Source: Hymenobacter taeanensis (GTDB lineage Bacteria > Bacteroidota > Bacteroidia > Cytophagales > Hymenobacteraceae). Taken from it: DNA of 64,000 nt. The notes below the pieces were generated by a model. It made no database searches. It was not told where the DNA came from and worked only from the letters and a program-made list of their open reading frames with translations. Position numbers and translations under genes: made by a program. The stretch lies in assembly GCF_013137895.1 (NCBI RefSeq), contig NZ_CP053538.1, forward strand, positions 4,309,001-4,373,000. Direction: 5' to 3'. Shown in pieces: positions 55,621-64,000 of the stretch; within the stretch, counting starts at the first letter, position 1; each line of letters begins with the position of its first letter.

Positions 55621-56037
55621 ATGGATTCAATTGCACGCAGGCACTATCAAACCGCGAGTACTCTCTACTTGCTTTATGTGGCTTTGCATATCCTTACCCA
55701 CGCAGTTCTGCTCTATCTGTATCCAAGCTCTCACGCTGGACTTCAGGTGTATGCCAGTGCCCTACTCGTTTTTGCAATCAAGGCGTTGTTTGGGATACTA
55801 GTCGCCCGCAGCATGCGCGCTGGACAAATATGGACCAAAGTGCTCTACGTGCTTTTACTAGCCTATTCACTCTATGTCTTCGCCGGTGATCTTCCCGCCT
55901 TGCTGGCCGGCACTGGCCTAGGCCTGAGTATTGATGGGTTCAACATGCTCCTGCTGCTTAGTGTCGGGGTCTACCTGTTCCGTCCTTACTTCACCCGTCG
56001 CTCCTCCGCTACAATGGCTGCTGAGCCGGAGGCATAG
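55621..56037 (+). CDS. Hypothetical four-helix membrane protein
   Basis: This 138-residue protein has four hydrophobic segments (residues about 14-33, 40-62, 72-93 and 100-122) separated by short charged loops, such as ARSMRAGQIWTK. I do not recognise a family beyond a small membrane protein. No operon partner is evident. Confidence 0.6.
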   Translation: MDSIARRHYQTASTLYLLYVALHILTHAVLLYLYPSSHAGLQVYASALLVFAIKALFGILVARSMRAGQIWTKVLYVLLLAYSLYVFAGDLPALLAGTGLGLSIDGFNMLLLLSVGVYLFRPYFTRRSSATMAAEPEA

Positions 56038-56052
56038 ATCAGTGCTTACTCT

Positions 56053-56446
56053 ATGCTCTCACGATTACTCCCTCATCTGCTGCTGAAGCCTGGCCCGGCG
56101 TTGGAAGACCAGTGGACCGAACAAAATCGTATCTTCTATAATATGGATGCAACCACTGGATAGTAGTTGCAAGAGAATATTTACCCACCGGAGCCATTTG
56201 ATTGGAGGTTTACTCCCGATTCAATTATCGTAACGCGCAGGCTCGACACCCGCTTACGGTGGCCAACTACCTTCACTCGGCGGGGGGGACACTCTCCGCT
56301 ATGATAGAACGCGGGCTAAAATCCTGGAAATCACGGATCATAAGCTGGTGCTGCGCTTCATCCCCCAGCGTACTTTCGATCCGTATACCAATCTGGAAAG
56401 CGCAGTTATGCTTGTCCCGTTAGTGGAGCCCTCCTTCCACGTCTGA
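56053..56446 (+). pseudogene. Decayed exported protein gene
   Basis: From ATG 56053 the frame encodes MLSRLLPHLLLKPGPALEDQ and DQWTEQNRIFYNMDATTG, then meets two tandem TAG stops at about 56159-56164. It resumes in frame with PPEPFDWRFTPDSIIVTRRL. A G7 run at 56282-56288 shifts the frame; removing one G restores DTLRYDRTRAKILEITDHKL and LVLRFIPQRTFDPYTNLESA to TGA 56444-56446. The pattern (W near the start, a beta-rich body with a late DHKLVLR) resembles small lipocalin-like proteins of Bacteroidota. Three lesions make this a true pseudogene. Confidence 0.7.
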
Positions 56447-56449
56447 AAC

Positions 56450-57748
56450 TTACGCTTGAATGCAGAGCAAATCCTCCCAGCAGGTGGTATAGGCTGGCGT
56501 CTGCCATTGGCTCTGCCCAACCCACGGCATCACATACTCCCCCTTCAGTGGTAGCGCCGCAGCAAAGCGCACTGCCCCCGCCCCGAAGCGCTGATTTAGC
56601 TTATCCAGCTCGGCCATGAGCTTGGTGCGTCGTTCGGCCTGCTCGTTGGGCTCAAACAGCAACAGCTGCTGCTGGCCAGCCGTCTCCAGCCCATCCAGCA
56701 GCACCCCGGCCTTGCGGTACACCGCCCCCGGCTCCCAAATGCGCCTGAGCGCTGCCCGGGCGTGGCGCAGCAGCTCCCCGGTGTCGCTGGTAGCTGTGGG
56801 CAAGGTGAGCACGGCCGAATGCGTGTGCGGCGGGGGCTCGGTGCCATACCGGCTCTTACTGATAAATACGGTGAGCACATTGGCGGCTGAGCCCTGCCGG
56901 CGCAGCTTCTCGGCCGCCTTGCTGGTGAAGTAGGCCACGGCCGAGGCCACGCGGGTGTACTCGCTTAGTGGCTCGCCAAACGTACGGGTGCAGGCAATAC
57001 TTTTGCGGTTCAGGCTGCCGTCTTCGCTCGGGGCCAGCGCGTAGCACGGGGTGCCCTGCAGCTCGCGCACCAGGCGTGCGCCCACTACCCCACCCAACTG
57101 CTTGCGGGCCCAGCCCTCACTCTGGCTGGCCAGCTGGGCGGCCGTGCTAATGCCCTGGGCCCAGAGCTTCTGGGCGTACTGCCCCCCAATGCCCCACACG
57201 TCCTCCACAGGAGTTTGCTCCAGGGCCCATTGTCGTAGCTGCTCCGAGTTGAGCTGCAGCACGCCTTTCAGCGCCGGCGTTTTCTTGGCCAGGCGGTTGG
57301 CTAGCTTAGCCAGCGTTTTGGTGGGGGCAATCCCGATGCAGACGGGAATATGGGTGCGCCGCATCACTTGCTCTCGCCAGGTAGCGGCCAGTTTGGGCAG
57401 GCTGCCGTGGTAGGCCTCTAGGCCATGCAAATCCAAAAAGCACTCATCAATGGAGTATATCTCCACCTCCGGGGCCACAGAGGCCAGGTAGTGCATCACC
57501 CGCCGCGACATGTCGCCGTACAGGGCGTAGTTGCTGGAAAACACCCGTACCCCGTGGCGCTGAATCAGGGGTTTCACTTTAAAGTAAGGCTCTCCCATAC
57601 GCACGCCCAAGGCTTTGGCTTCGTCGGAGCGGGAGATGATACAGCCGTCGTTATTGCTGAGCACTACCACCGGCTTATTCGCTAGGCCAGGCTGAAATAC
57701 CCGCTCACAGCTCACGTAAAAGCTGTTGCAATCAACTAACGCGAACAT
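56450..57748 (-). CDS. umuC: Y-family DNA polymerase V catalytic subunit UmuC
   Basis: This 432-residue Y-family polymerase performs translesion synthesis. The palm motif [36 protein letters not shown] and the catalytic [10 protein letters not shown] are intact. The thumb and helix-hairpin-helix region contains [15 protein letters not shown]. The C-terminal little-finger region follows. It overlaps the end of umuD by 17 bases, so the pair is coupled. Confidence 0.95.
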   Translation of the reverse strand: MFALVDCNSFYVSCERVFQPGLANKPVVVLSNNDGCIISRSDEAKALGVRMGEPYFKVKPLIQRHGVRVFSSNYALYGDMSRRVMHYLASVAPEVEIYSIDECFLDLHGLEAYHGSLPKLAATWREQVMRRTHIPVCIGIAPTKTLAKLANRLAKKTPALKGVLQLNSEQLRQWALEQTPVEDVWGIGGQYAQKLWAQGISTAAQLASQSEGWARKQLGGVVGARLVRELQGTPCYALAPSEDGSLNRKSIACTRTFGEPLSEYTRVASAVAYFTSKAAEKLRRQGSAANVLTVFISKSRYGTEPPPHTHSAVLTLPTATSDTGELLRHARAALRRIWEPGAVYRKAGVLLDGLETAGQQQLLLFEPNEQAERRTKLMAELDKLNQRFGAGAVRFAAALPLKGEYVMPWVGQSQWQTPAYTTCWEDLLCIQA

Positions 57749-58199
57749 GGCTGGAGAGCCGGCCGCGCCGGGTTTCGGTTACCACGTGCGTCACCACTCC
57801 CCACACGTCGAACAGGTCGGGTTGGGTAATTGAGGTTTCCGGATAGCATGGGTTGTCGGGCACCAGAAACCAGGCGCTTGGCCCGCGCTGAATGAGGCGC
57901 TTCACCGTGAACTCGCCTTCTAATACCGCAATCACTACGTCGTCTGATTGAGGTTTTAGGCTACAGTCTACGGCCAGTAGAGCCCCGTCGCGTATGCCCG
58001 AATCACCCCCAGTCATACTATCCCCCATAACTCGTACTAAATAAGTAGAATCAGGATGGGGCAGCAGCAAGCGGTTCAGATCCAGCTTGATACCACGATG
58101 GTCTTCTGCCGGCGAGGGAAACCCTGCAGGAACCAATGTTTCAAAGAAAAGTAGCCATAACGGCTTACGCGCAACAGGTAAAAGAACAACCTTACTCAT
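57732..58199 (-). CDS. umuD: Self-cleaving SOS mutagenesis protein UmuD
   Basis: This 155-residue LexA-like peptidase loses its N-terminus in the presence of RecA filaments and then binds UmuC. Catalytic Ser61 lies in VMGDSMTGG and Lys100 in GEFTVKR. The predicted cleavage site is Ala25-Gly26 (VPAGFPSP). I chose Met 58199 (MSKVVLL). A perfect inverted repeat 26 bp upstream probably contains the operator for damage control. Confidence 0.93.
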   Translation of the reverse strand: MSKVVLLPVARKPLWLLFFETLVPAGFPSPAEDHRGIKLDLNRLLLPHPDSTYLVRVMGDSMTGGDSGIRDGALLAVDCSLKPQSDDVVIAVLEGEFTVKRLIQRGPSAWFLVPDNPCYPETSITQPDLFDVWGVVTHVVTETRRGRLSSHVRVS

Positions 58200-58224
58200 G
58201 GCAAGAACTACTAGGTATGCCACA

Positions 58225-58263
58225 AGTATACGTCTAGCTAATTTATTTAGCTAGACGTATACT
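58225..58263. promoter_or_regulatory. 17-bp perfect inverted repeat, putative umuDC operator
   Basis: Arms at 58225-58241 and 58247-58263 (AGTATACGTCTAGCTAA) are perfectly complementary with a 5-nt TTTAT spacer. It lies just upstream of the minus-strand umuD start in an AT-rich region. The symmetry, length and position fit a dimeric repressor site such as LexA or a LexA-like protein. The sequence does not match the E. coli or Bacillus SOS boxes. The rest of the 311-bp gap to 58510 shows no gene. Confidence 0.55.
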
Positions 58264-58510
58264 AATATATTTAGTATTCATCAAGCAGAATAGCACCCTC
58301 AAATAGAATTAAATTGCTCCTGCGAGAGCTTGATCAGATGGAAAATTTCCTTCAACAGAGCTTCAATATCCCTGCATTACCCTGCCTAAGCTGCTTCCAG
58401 AACTCCCTTTGCCTATAGCAGAGATAAGCCTTTATAATCTGAATAGGGCGGCTTAGCTAACCAACCATTCAGCAGACTACTTCTACACAAGCATTCCATA
58501 CCTTGTTGTA

Positions 58511-58939
58511 ATGAAAAACCTCTTCCTTGTCTCTGTATTATCAGCTACGCTTTTTTCCTGCCAGAAAGAAGGTGTTGCGCAAGCTGAGCTCAACGATTAT
58601 CCCCAAACGTGGCGCCTCGTGAAAATGACTGGTCAGTTTCCAGCTTCGGTCACCACAGGCTCTGCCCTTCCCTGGCAAGAGACACTAGCTTTCCGGGCAG
58701 ACAGCACGTTCACTAAAACACGCAAGCAAGGCGACCAGAAGGCAGAAACCACGGGTACATTTTCTTTGCGCAGAAATGCAGATCGGCAGTCCGTTATTCT
58801 CACGTACCCTAGCAAGCAGGAGCTTGTCAATAACTGTGTGGCTTCTCCCAAAGAAACCCTCATTTTCAATGCCGATACGCTTGTCAGCTCAGCACTGGCA
58901 TGTGATGGGCCGCGCTTAGAGTACAAGCTAGCACAGTAA
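58511..58939 (+). CDS. Small hypothetical lipoprotein (lipocalin-like)
   Basis: This 142-residue lipoprotein has a lipobox (LFSC, Cys17). It is followed by a beta-rich domain: TWRLVKMTG near residue 33, ETLAFRADSTFTKTR, TGTFSLRRN and ETLIFNADTLV. The order of W-L-V, strand and F-x-x-D-x-F-T resembles lipocalin-like DUF proteins of Bacteroidota. Two Cys residues near the end (NNCVAS and LACDGP) may form a disulfide. A terminator hairpin follows. Confidence 0.7.
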   Translation: MKNLFLVSVLSATLFSCQKEGVAQAELNDYPQTWRLVKMTGQFPASVTTGSALPWQETLAFRADSTFTKTRKQGDQKAETTGTFSLRRNADRQSVILTYPSKQELVNNCVASPKETLIFNADTLVSSALACDGPRLEYKLAQ

Positions 58940-58957
58940 CCCAGCATCATTCCCCAA

Positions 58958-58993
58958 CAAAGAGCCCCCAAGATTCAATCTTAGGGCTCTTTG
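58958..58993 (+). terminator. Intrinsic terminator
   Basis: The stem CAAAGAGCCC pairs with GGGCTCTTTG around a 16-nt loop, 18 bp after the lipoprotein gene stop. The symmetry also allows function in the other direction. Confidence 0.8.
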
Positions 58994-59104
58994 TGAGCAG
59001 CACCATCTATAGTTCCTAAAGATACCTCAGAGCGGAGCGCTTCTCATCCAGCCTTTAGTGTACCCACATAAGCACCGCAAAGGCTAGGCCAGTACAACAG
59101 GCAC

Positions 59105-59141
59105 AAAAAAAAGCCGTCCCCACCCGGAAACGGCTTTTTTG
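59105..59141 (-). terminator. Terminator for glnN
   Basis: The stem AAAAAAGCCGT pairs with ACGGCTTTTTT around a 12-nt loop. On the minus strand the pairing ends in a T tract, 57 bp past the glnN stop codon. Confidence 0.85.
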
Positions 59142-59197
59142 AAATCGCGGCGCGGAGAAAATTCCCACCCAACTCCGGCGCGATTCTGACTCTGGAC

Positions 59198-61387
59198 TTA
59201 GTGCCGGAACAGAAGTTCGCGGTACTTTACCAGGGGCCAGTCCTCATCGGCCACCATCAGCTCCAGCTTGTCAACGGAGCGCCGGATGGTGTCGAAATGT
59301 CCTTTGACGTTGTCGCAGTAGGCCAAGGCCCGCTCGCGTGTATCGTCAATCTTGTTAGCCACTTTGCGGCTGTTCACCATCTCATCCACATTGGTTTTGA
59401 TGATGCTGATGTGGCGCGAAATAGCTTTGATGGTATCTACCGTCACCTGCGAGTTCTCATCGTCGAGGCCTAGCTCACGCAGACCGCGTACGTTGTTAAC
59501 CAGCTTGGTCTGGTAGGCCACCGCGGTTGGGATGATGTGGTTGATGGCCAAATCACCCATCACGCGGCTTTCAATCTGAATTTTCTTGATGTAGTCTTCC
59601 AGCAAAATCTCGTGGCGAGCATGCAGCTCTACATGCGAGAAAATGCGGTGACGCTCAAATAGCGTGGAAGCATCGTCCTGAATCAGGGCGTCCAGGGCCT
59701 GCGGCGTGGTAGGCACGTTAGCCAGCCCACGCTTAGCAGCTTCCTCCTTCCACTCGTCGGAGTAGCCATTGCCCTCAAAACGAATGTTTTTGGAGCTGAT
59801 TACATATTCGCGCAGCACCTCCACAATGGCTACCTCCTTCTTCTTGCCCTGCTCAATCAACGCATCTACCGACTGTTTAAAGTCGATTAGCTGCTCAGCC
59901 ACAATGGCATTGAGGGTAGTCATGGCCGAAGAACTGTTAGCCGAGGAGCCAACAGCGCGGAACTCGAATTTGTTTCCGGTGAAAGCAAACGGCGAGGTCC
60001 GGTTGCGGTCAGTATTGTCGAGCAAGATGGCCGGAATCTTATCAATGCCCAGCTTCAGGTAGATATTGTCGCCCTTGTCCAGCGGCACTTTAGCGGTGCG
60101 CTCCAGCTCGTCCAGCACAGAGTCCAGCATTGAGCCCACGAAAACCGACATGATAGCCGGCGGTGCTTCGTTAGCTCCCAGACGGTGGTCGTTGGAAGCT
60201 GAGGCAATACTGGCGCGCAGCAGGTTGCCGTAGCGGTGCACGGCCTTGATAGTAGTAATGAAGAACGCCAGGAACTGAAGGTTCTCCTTGGGCCGGCGGC
60301 CGGGAGCGAGCAGGTTAACACCCGTGTCGGTGCTCATGGCCCAGTTGTTATGCTTGCCCGAGCCGTTTACGCCCGCGAAAGGCTTCTCGTGCAGCAGCAC
60401 TTTGAAGTTGTGCTTGTCGGCCACACGCTCCATGATGTCCATCAGGAGCTGGTTGTGGTCAACGGCCAGGTTGGCATCCTCGAAGGTTGGGGCGCACTCA
60501 AACTGGTGAGGGGCTACCTCATTGTGGCGGGTGCGCAGCGGAATACCCAGCTTGTTAGACTCCTCTTCGAAGTCGAGCATGAAGGCATGAACGCGAGCTG
60601 GGATAGAACCGAAGTAGTGGTCTTCCAACTGCTGGCCTTTGGCCGGCGAGTGGCCGAACAGGGTGCGGCCAGTCATGATCAGGTCAGGGCGAGCAACATA
60701 CAGCGCCTTATCAACCAGGAAGTACTCCTGCTCAATACCCAGCGTGGTATGTACGCGCTGCACATCTTTATCAAAGTACTGGCACACATCAACTGCTGCT
60801 TTCTCCAGCGAGGCTAACGACTTAAGCAGCGGAGCTTTATAGTCAAGGGCTTCGCCAGTGTAGGCCACAAAAATTGTGGGAATACACAGGGTTTTGGCCC
60901 CAGCGGTTTCAATGATGAAAGCCGGCGAGGTGGGGTCCCAGGCGGTATAGCCGCGGGCCTCAAACGTGTTACGGATACCACCGTTCGGGAAGGAGGAAGC
61001 GTCTGGCTCCTGCTGTACCAGCGCGGAGCCTTTGAAGTTCTCAATCGGACGACCGTCAGAATTCAGGTCGAAGAACGAATCGTGCTTTTCAGCGGTAGCA
61101 CCGGTCAGGGGCTGGAACCAGTGCGTGTAGTGCGTGGCCCCCTTGGCCATAGCCCACGTTTTCATTGCCGAAGCAACCGCATCGGCCACGCTACGCTCTA
61201 CTGGCGAGCCTTGCTTAATGGCAGCCTGCAGCTTTTTGAAATACTCACCGGGCATGGTGGCCCGCATGGCGTCGAGGTTAAAAACATTCTTACCGAATGA
61301 GTCGGAGCGACGCTCCCCAGAAATAGCTACAGCCAGAGGCTGGCGCTGGTCTACTATTTCTAAAGCTTTAAAGCGAAGAGTTGCCAT
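59198..61387 (-). CDS. glnN: Type III glutamine synthetase
   Basis: This 729-residue enzyme joins ammonia and glutamate with ATP. It is the long GSIII form typical of Bacteroidota and cyanobacteria. The start RFKALEIVDQRQ, the motif FGKNVFN, LGIEQEYFLVD (metal site), NEVAPHQFECAP and the GSGKHNNWAMSTDTG ATP-site stretch are diagnostic. ILLDNTDRNRTSPFAFTGNKFEFR and the GSSANSS segment complete the active site. A well-spaced promoter lies upstream. Confidence 0.96.
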   Translation of the reverse strand: MATLRFKALEIVDQRQPLAVAISGERRSDSFGKNVFNLDAMRATMPGEYFKKLQAAIKQGSPVERSVADAVASAMKTWAMAKGATHYTHWFQPLTGATAEKHDSFFDLNSDGRPIENFKGSALVQQEPDASSFPNGGIRNTFEARGYTAWDPTSPAFIIETAGAKTLCIPTIFVAYTGEALDYKAPLLKSLASLEKAAVDVCQYFDKDVQRVHTTLGIEQEYFLVDKALYVARPDLIMTGRTLFGHSPAKGQQLEDHYFGSIPARVHAFMLDFEEESNKLGIPLRTRHNEVAPHQFECAPTFEDANLAVDHNQLLMDIMERVADKHNFKVLLHEKPFAGVNGSGKHNNWAMSTDTGVNLLAPGRRPKENLQFLAFFITTIKAVHRYGNLLRASIASASNDHRLGANEAPPAIMSVFVGSMLDSVLDELERTAKVPLDKGDNIYLKLGIDKIPAILLDNTDRNRTSPFAFTGNKFEFRAVGSSANSSSAMTTLNAIVAEQLIDFKQSVDALIEQGKKKEVAIVEVLREYVISSKNIRFEGNGYSDEWKEEAAKRGLANVPTTPQALDALIQDDASTLFERHRIFSHVELHARHEILLEDYIKKIQIESRVMGDLAINHIIPTAVAYQTKLVNNVRGLRELGLDDENSQVTVDTIKAISRHISIIKTNVDEMVNSRKVANKIDDTRERALAYCDNVKGHFDTIRRSVDKLELMVADEDWPLVKYRELLFRH

Positions 61388-61427
61388 GTAGAAAGTAAAG
61401 TGAGCAATTCAAGTGCGAGTTCTTACG

Positions 61428-61460
61428 CAAAGGTAGAGTTATCCGTCAATCTTTTCCAAA
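61428..61460 (-). promoter_or_regulatory. Bacteroidota -33/-7 promoter for glnN
   Basis: On the minus strand TTTG (61460-61457) is followed by a 21-nt spacer and TACCTTTG (61435-61428). This matches TTTG-N19-21-TAnnTTTG. The -7 box ends 40 bp before the glnN ATG. It is the best promoter match I found in the window. The rest of the 400-bp gap (61388-61787) is AT-rich with no gene I can support. Confidence 0.7.
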
Positions 61461-61787
61461 TACCCCCTCTAATAAGAAGGCCTTTTCGACAAAATCAGCA
61501 ATTTTATCTACATACCCCTGTAATATAACAGGCCTACACCTTAAAAAAACGGTACTATGCTCGTACTTTTGCTATTATTTATAAGGCTGTCTTGTTAGAT
61601 AGTATTGTCTCAAAACGATAACAGGTACTATAACAGCATTTAAGCAATTCAACCTGCTGCTTTTCGCGTGGTTTGCGGAAGCAGCCTAGATAAACGCGGC
61701 ACAACCGGCGCATGGGGCGCTGGGCCTGTTACCAGATCATGAGCCTTTATACGCAACCCTGGCGCTGGTTCCGTTACCTTTGCCCTT

Positions 61788-63644
61788 GTGAGAACCCGTT
61801 TCGCGTTTCAGCCCCGCTATTTTCTGTTTTGGCTGGCGTATTTCGTGGCCTCGAAGGCCGTATTCCTGCTTTATCATTACGCCAAGCTCCGCCTGCTTCC
61901 GGCTGGCACAGGGCTGCGCATTTTCAGCTATGGCCTGCGCCTGGATGCTTCCGCTACGGCGTATCTGTGCCTGCTGCCCTTCTCACTGTTTTTGGTGGGC
62001 AGCCTAGCCGGCCCCCGGTTTCCGCTGGAACGCCTGCTCCGGTTTTTCACGGCCGTGACAGGCATTGTAGTAGCCTTTTTTACCGTAGCTGACCTGGAGT
62101 TGTACCGGGCCTGGGGTTTCCGGCTAGATGCTACCCCCCTGCAATACGTGGCCACCCCTGGGGAAATGGCTGCCTCAGCCGGCAGCGCCCCCGTTCTGCT
62201 GCTAACGGGGCTGTTTGTTGGTTTGCTAGCCCTCGGCTGGGCTTTGTACAAGCTGCTGGTTGGGCGCTTGCCGGAGTTGCCTGCTAGCTTCAGCCGGTTT
62301 CGGGCAGGGGTTGCGAGCTTTCTGTATGTTCTGCTGCTGGTAGTACCCATGCGCGGTGGCGTTCAGCAGATTCCGGTTAACCAGAGTGACGTGTATTTCT
62401 CCTCGCAGCCGTTTGCCAACCACGCGGCGGTAAACGTGCCCTGGAATGTAGCTAACTCATTGCTGCTGCAGAATAGCGGCCCCAATCCTTATCAGTTCCT
62501 GCCCGATTCTACCGCCCGGCGGCTGGTCACTGCGCTGTACCGGCCCACTTCTGGTACCAGGCTCCTGCTACGCACCGCTAAGCCCAACGTACTATTCATC
62601 ATATTGGAAAGCTTTACGGGCAAGCTCGTAGGCCACCTGGGCGGTGAGCGGGGTGTCACGCCTACCCTTGATAGTCTGGCGCGTACCGATGTAAGCTTTC
62701 GGCACGTATATGCCGCCGGCGACCGAAGCCAAAAGGGGTTGGTGGCACTGCTTTCCGGTTATCCTAACCAGCCGACAACCAGCATTATTAAGTACCCGCG
62801 CAAAACCGAGCGCCTGCCTCACCTCGCGCAAACCCTCAAAAGCCAAGGTTATAGCACGGCATATTACCACGGCGGAGAACTAGCCTTCGCTAACATGAAA
62901 AGCTACCTCATCACGGCAGGCTACGAGCGTTTCACTGAGCGAGCCGACTTTGCGCCCCAGGACCAGAACTCTAAATGGGGGGCTCACGATCATGTGCTCC
63001 TGACCCGGATGCTGCACGAATTGCCCCAACAGCGGCAGCCCTTTTTCGCAACGGCCTTTACTCTCAGCAGCCACGAACCGTTTGATGTGCCAATGGCCCC
63101 TCGCTTCCGTGGCAGCAGTGAAGCTGCTCAATTCCGGAACTCAGTGTTTTACACAGATCATGTGCTAGGCCAGTTTCTGGCACAGGCGCGCCAACAACCG
63201 TGGTGGCAGAATACACTGGTAGTATTAGTTGCCGATCATGGTCACCCCCAGCCCGGCGACACACCCAATGAAGCACCCGCTAAATTTCGGATTCCGCTCC
63301 TCCTGACTGGTGGTGCCCTGCAGCCCGCCGCACGTGGCTTAGCAGTTGAAACTTATGGCAGCCAGACGGATGTGGCCGCTACCTTACTCCACCAGCTCGG
63401 GCTTACCAGCACTCAGTTTGCCTGGAGCCGCGACCTGCTGGCTCCAGCGCCGGCAGCATGGCCGGGTGGGTTTGCCTTCTACTGCTTTACCGATGGCTTT
63501 GGGATAATGACACCCAGCGGCAGTGTAACGTATGATAACGTGGCCCACCGCGTGCTACACAGCAGCCGTACCGTGCCTAAAACCCAGCTGCTGCTGGGGC
63601 AGGCCTACGAGCAAACTTCCTTCCAGGACTTTTTGAAAAAGTAA
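61788..63644 (+). CDS. LTA synthase-like membrane sulfatase/phosphoglycerol transferase
   Basis: This 618-residue protein has about five transmembrane helices in residues 1-190, followed by an extracytoplasmic sulfatase domain. ILESFTGKLVGHLGG supplies the nucleophile region (metal-binding Glu274 and probable catalytic Thr277), and TLVVLVADHGHPQPGD supplies the late metal ligands. The layout matches LtaS/MdoB-like enzymes that transfer glycerol-phosphate or related groups from lipids. The acceptor is unknown in a Gram-negative. I used the GTG at 61788. Confidence 0.88.
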   Translation: MRTRFAFQPRYFLFWLAYFVASKAVFLLYHYAKLRLLPAGTGLRIFSYGLRLDASATAYLCLLPFSLFLVGSLAGPRFPLERLLRFFTAVTGIVVAFFTVADLELYRAWGFRLDATPLQYVATPGEMAASAGSAPVLLLTGLFVGLLALGWALYKLLVGRLPELPASFSRFRAGVASFLYVLLLVVPMRGGVQQIPVNQSDVYFSSQPFANHAAVNVPWNVANSLLLQNSGPNPYQFLPDSTARRLVTALYRPTSGTRLLLRTAKPNVLFIILESFTGKLVGHLGGERGVTPTLDSLARTDVSFRHVYAAGDRSQKGLVALLSGYPNQPTTSIIKYPRKTERLPHLAQTLKSQGYSTAYYHGGELAFANMKSYLITAGYERFTERADFAPQDQNSKWGAHDHVLLTRMLHELPQQRQPFFATAFTLSSHEPFDVPMAPRFRGSSEAAQFRNSVFYTDHVLGQFLAQARQQPWWQNTLVVLVADHGHPQPGDTPNEAPAKFRIPLLLTGGALQPAARGLAVETYGSQTDVAATLLHQLGLTSTQFAWSRDLLAPAPAAWPGGFAFYCFTDGFGIMTPSGSVTYDNVAHRVLHSSRTVPKTQLLLGQAYEQTSFQDFLKK

Positions 63645-63649
63645 GGTAT

Positions 63650-64000
63650 ATGGCTGCCCCCAAGCTTCCAGAGCTGCTCTTTGTGTATAACGCTGATGCC
63701 GGCGTTGTAAATGGCTTGCTTGATATGGTGCACAAACTGATTTCACCAGCTACCTATTCCTGCTCCCTGTGCGCCCTTACTTACGGAGCGGCCACGATGC
63801 GCCCAGAGTGGCGGGCATTTCTGAAGCAGTTGCCCGCCCGCGCTACCTTCCTGCACCGCGATGAGCTACGTCGCCAACACCCCGAGTTAGCTGCTCAGCC
63901 GCTGCCCGTTGTTATGCGCCGGCAAGGTGGCCTGGCTTGGCAACCTTTCCTGACAGCCACCGAACTGGCTTCAGCGAGTGAGCTTCAACAGCTGATTCAA
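63650..64000 (+). CDS. Conserved hypothetical protein (partial, runs off the window)
   Basis: The first 117 codons are present. ELLFVYNADAGVVNGLLDMVHKLISP near the N-terminus (residues about 8-33) and YSCSLCALTYG with a CxxC pair match a conserved Bacteroidota family that is sometimes annotated as GTPase-related without proof. It begins 5 bp after the sulfatase stop, so the two genes are probably cotranscribed. Confidence 0.7.
   Translation, partial: MAAPKLPELLFVYNADAGVVNGLLDMVHKLISPATYSCSLCALTYGAATMRPEWRAFLKQLPARATFLHRDELRRQHPELAAQPLPVVMRRQGGLAWQPFLTATELASASELQQLIQ

Overview
The window is a chromosomal segment of a moderately GC-rich Bacteroidota bacterium, most likely a member of the Hymenobacteraceae (Hymenobacter-like). 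The evidence is the gene content: type III glutamine synthetase, the long three-domain IspG, TlpA/redoxin thioredoxin-fold proteins, many short-lipobox lipoproteins, a DUF389 membrane protein and a UPF1-like helicase. Promoter-like sequences match the Bacteroidota pattern TTTG-N19-21-TAnnTTTG, and Shine-Dalgarno sequences are weak. No rRNA, tRNA, CRISPR array, transposase gene or prophage was found. The taxonomic assignment is inference.

Layout. 1-1527: 3' end missing of an M1 aminopeptidase (minus). 1578-5281: 5-oxoprolinase operon pxpB-pxpC-pxpA with an NRAMP-type transporter. 5677-9597: amidohydrolase lipoprotein, peptide deformylase, Imm51-like protein and outer-membrane barrel. 9808-13902: zinc metalloprotease and a VWA protein. 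14371-19007: a GalU-like nucleotidyltransferase and a 1111-residue fusion of a GHMP sugar kinase to a UDPGP-type pyrophosphorylase. 19370-29666: mixed metabolic and helicase genes (aldo/keto reductase, VOC protein, UPF1-like helicase, isoaspartyl peptidase, SMP-30-like lipoprotein, SlyD, AcpH, PNPOx-like, CrtA-like). 30187-35348: candidate leader/ncRNA, pyrB, pyrC, an inverted-repeat-bounded frameshifted gene, then purE-purK. 35693-46248: DUF389 protein, leuS, bestrophin, YjbR protein, a 58-residue membrane protein, acyl-CoA synthetase, NTF2-like protein, glycosyltransferase remnant, NAD-binding protein. 46332-52029: ispG, two thioredoxin-fold proteins, two oxidoreductases. 52170-56446: small orphan genes, including two STAS-like paralogues and two decayed genes. 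56450-58199: umuDC with a 17-bp perfect inverted repeat upstream. 58511-64000: small lipoprotein, glnN, an LTA-synthase-like sulfatase and the start of a conserved hypothetical gene.

The intergenic space is unusual. At least ten gaps contain long, often perfect inverted repeats (19-39 nt arms) from a few related families. One pair of 39-nt arms encloses a whole gene instead of the usual short spacer. The heptamer GGCCTAG/CTAGGCC appears far more often than base composition predicts, both in genes and gaps. Several genes are broken at homopolymers or by single stops, so local gene decay (or assembly indels) is a recurring theme. I see no complete new defence or mobile system. The best candidates for undescribed biology are the kinase-pyrophosphorylase fusion, the repeat-bounded gene and the repeat/heptamer architecture.
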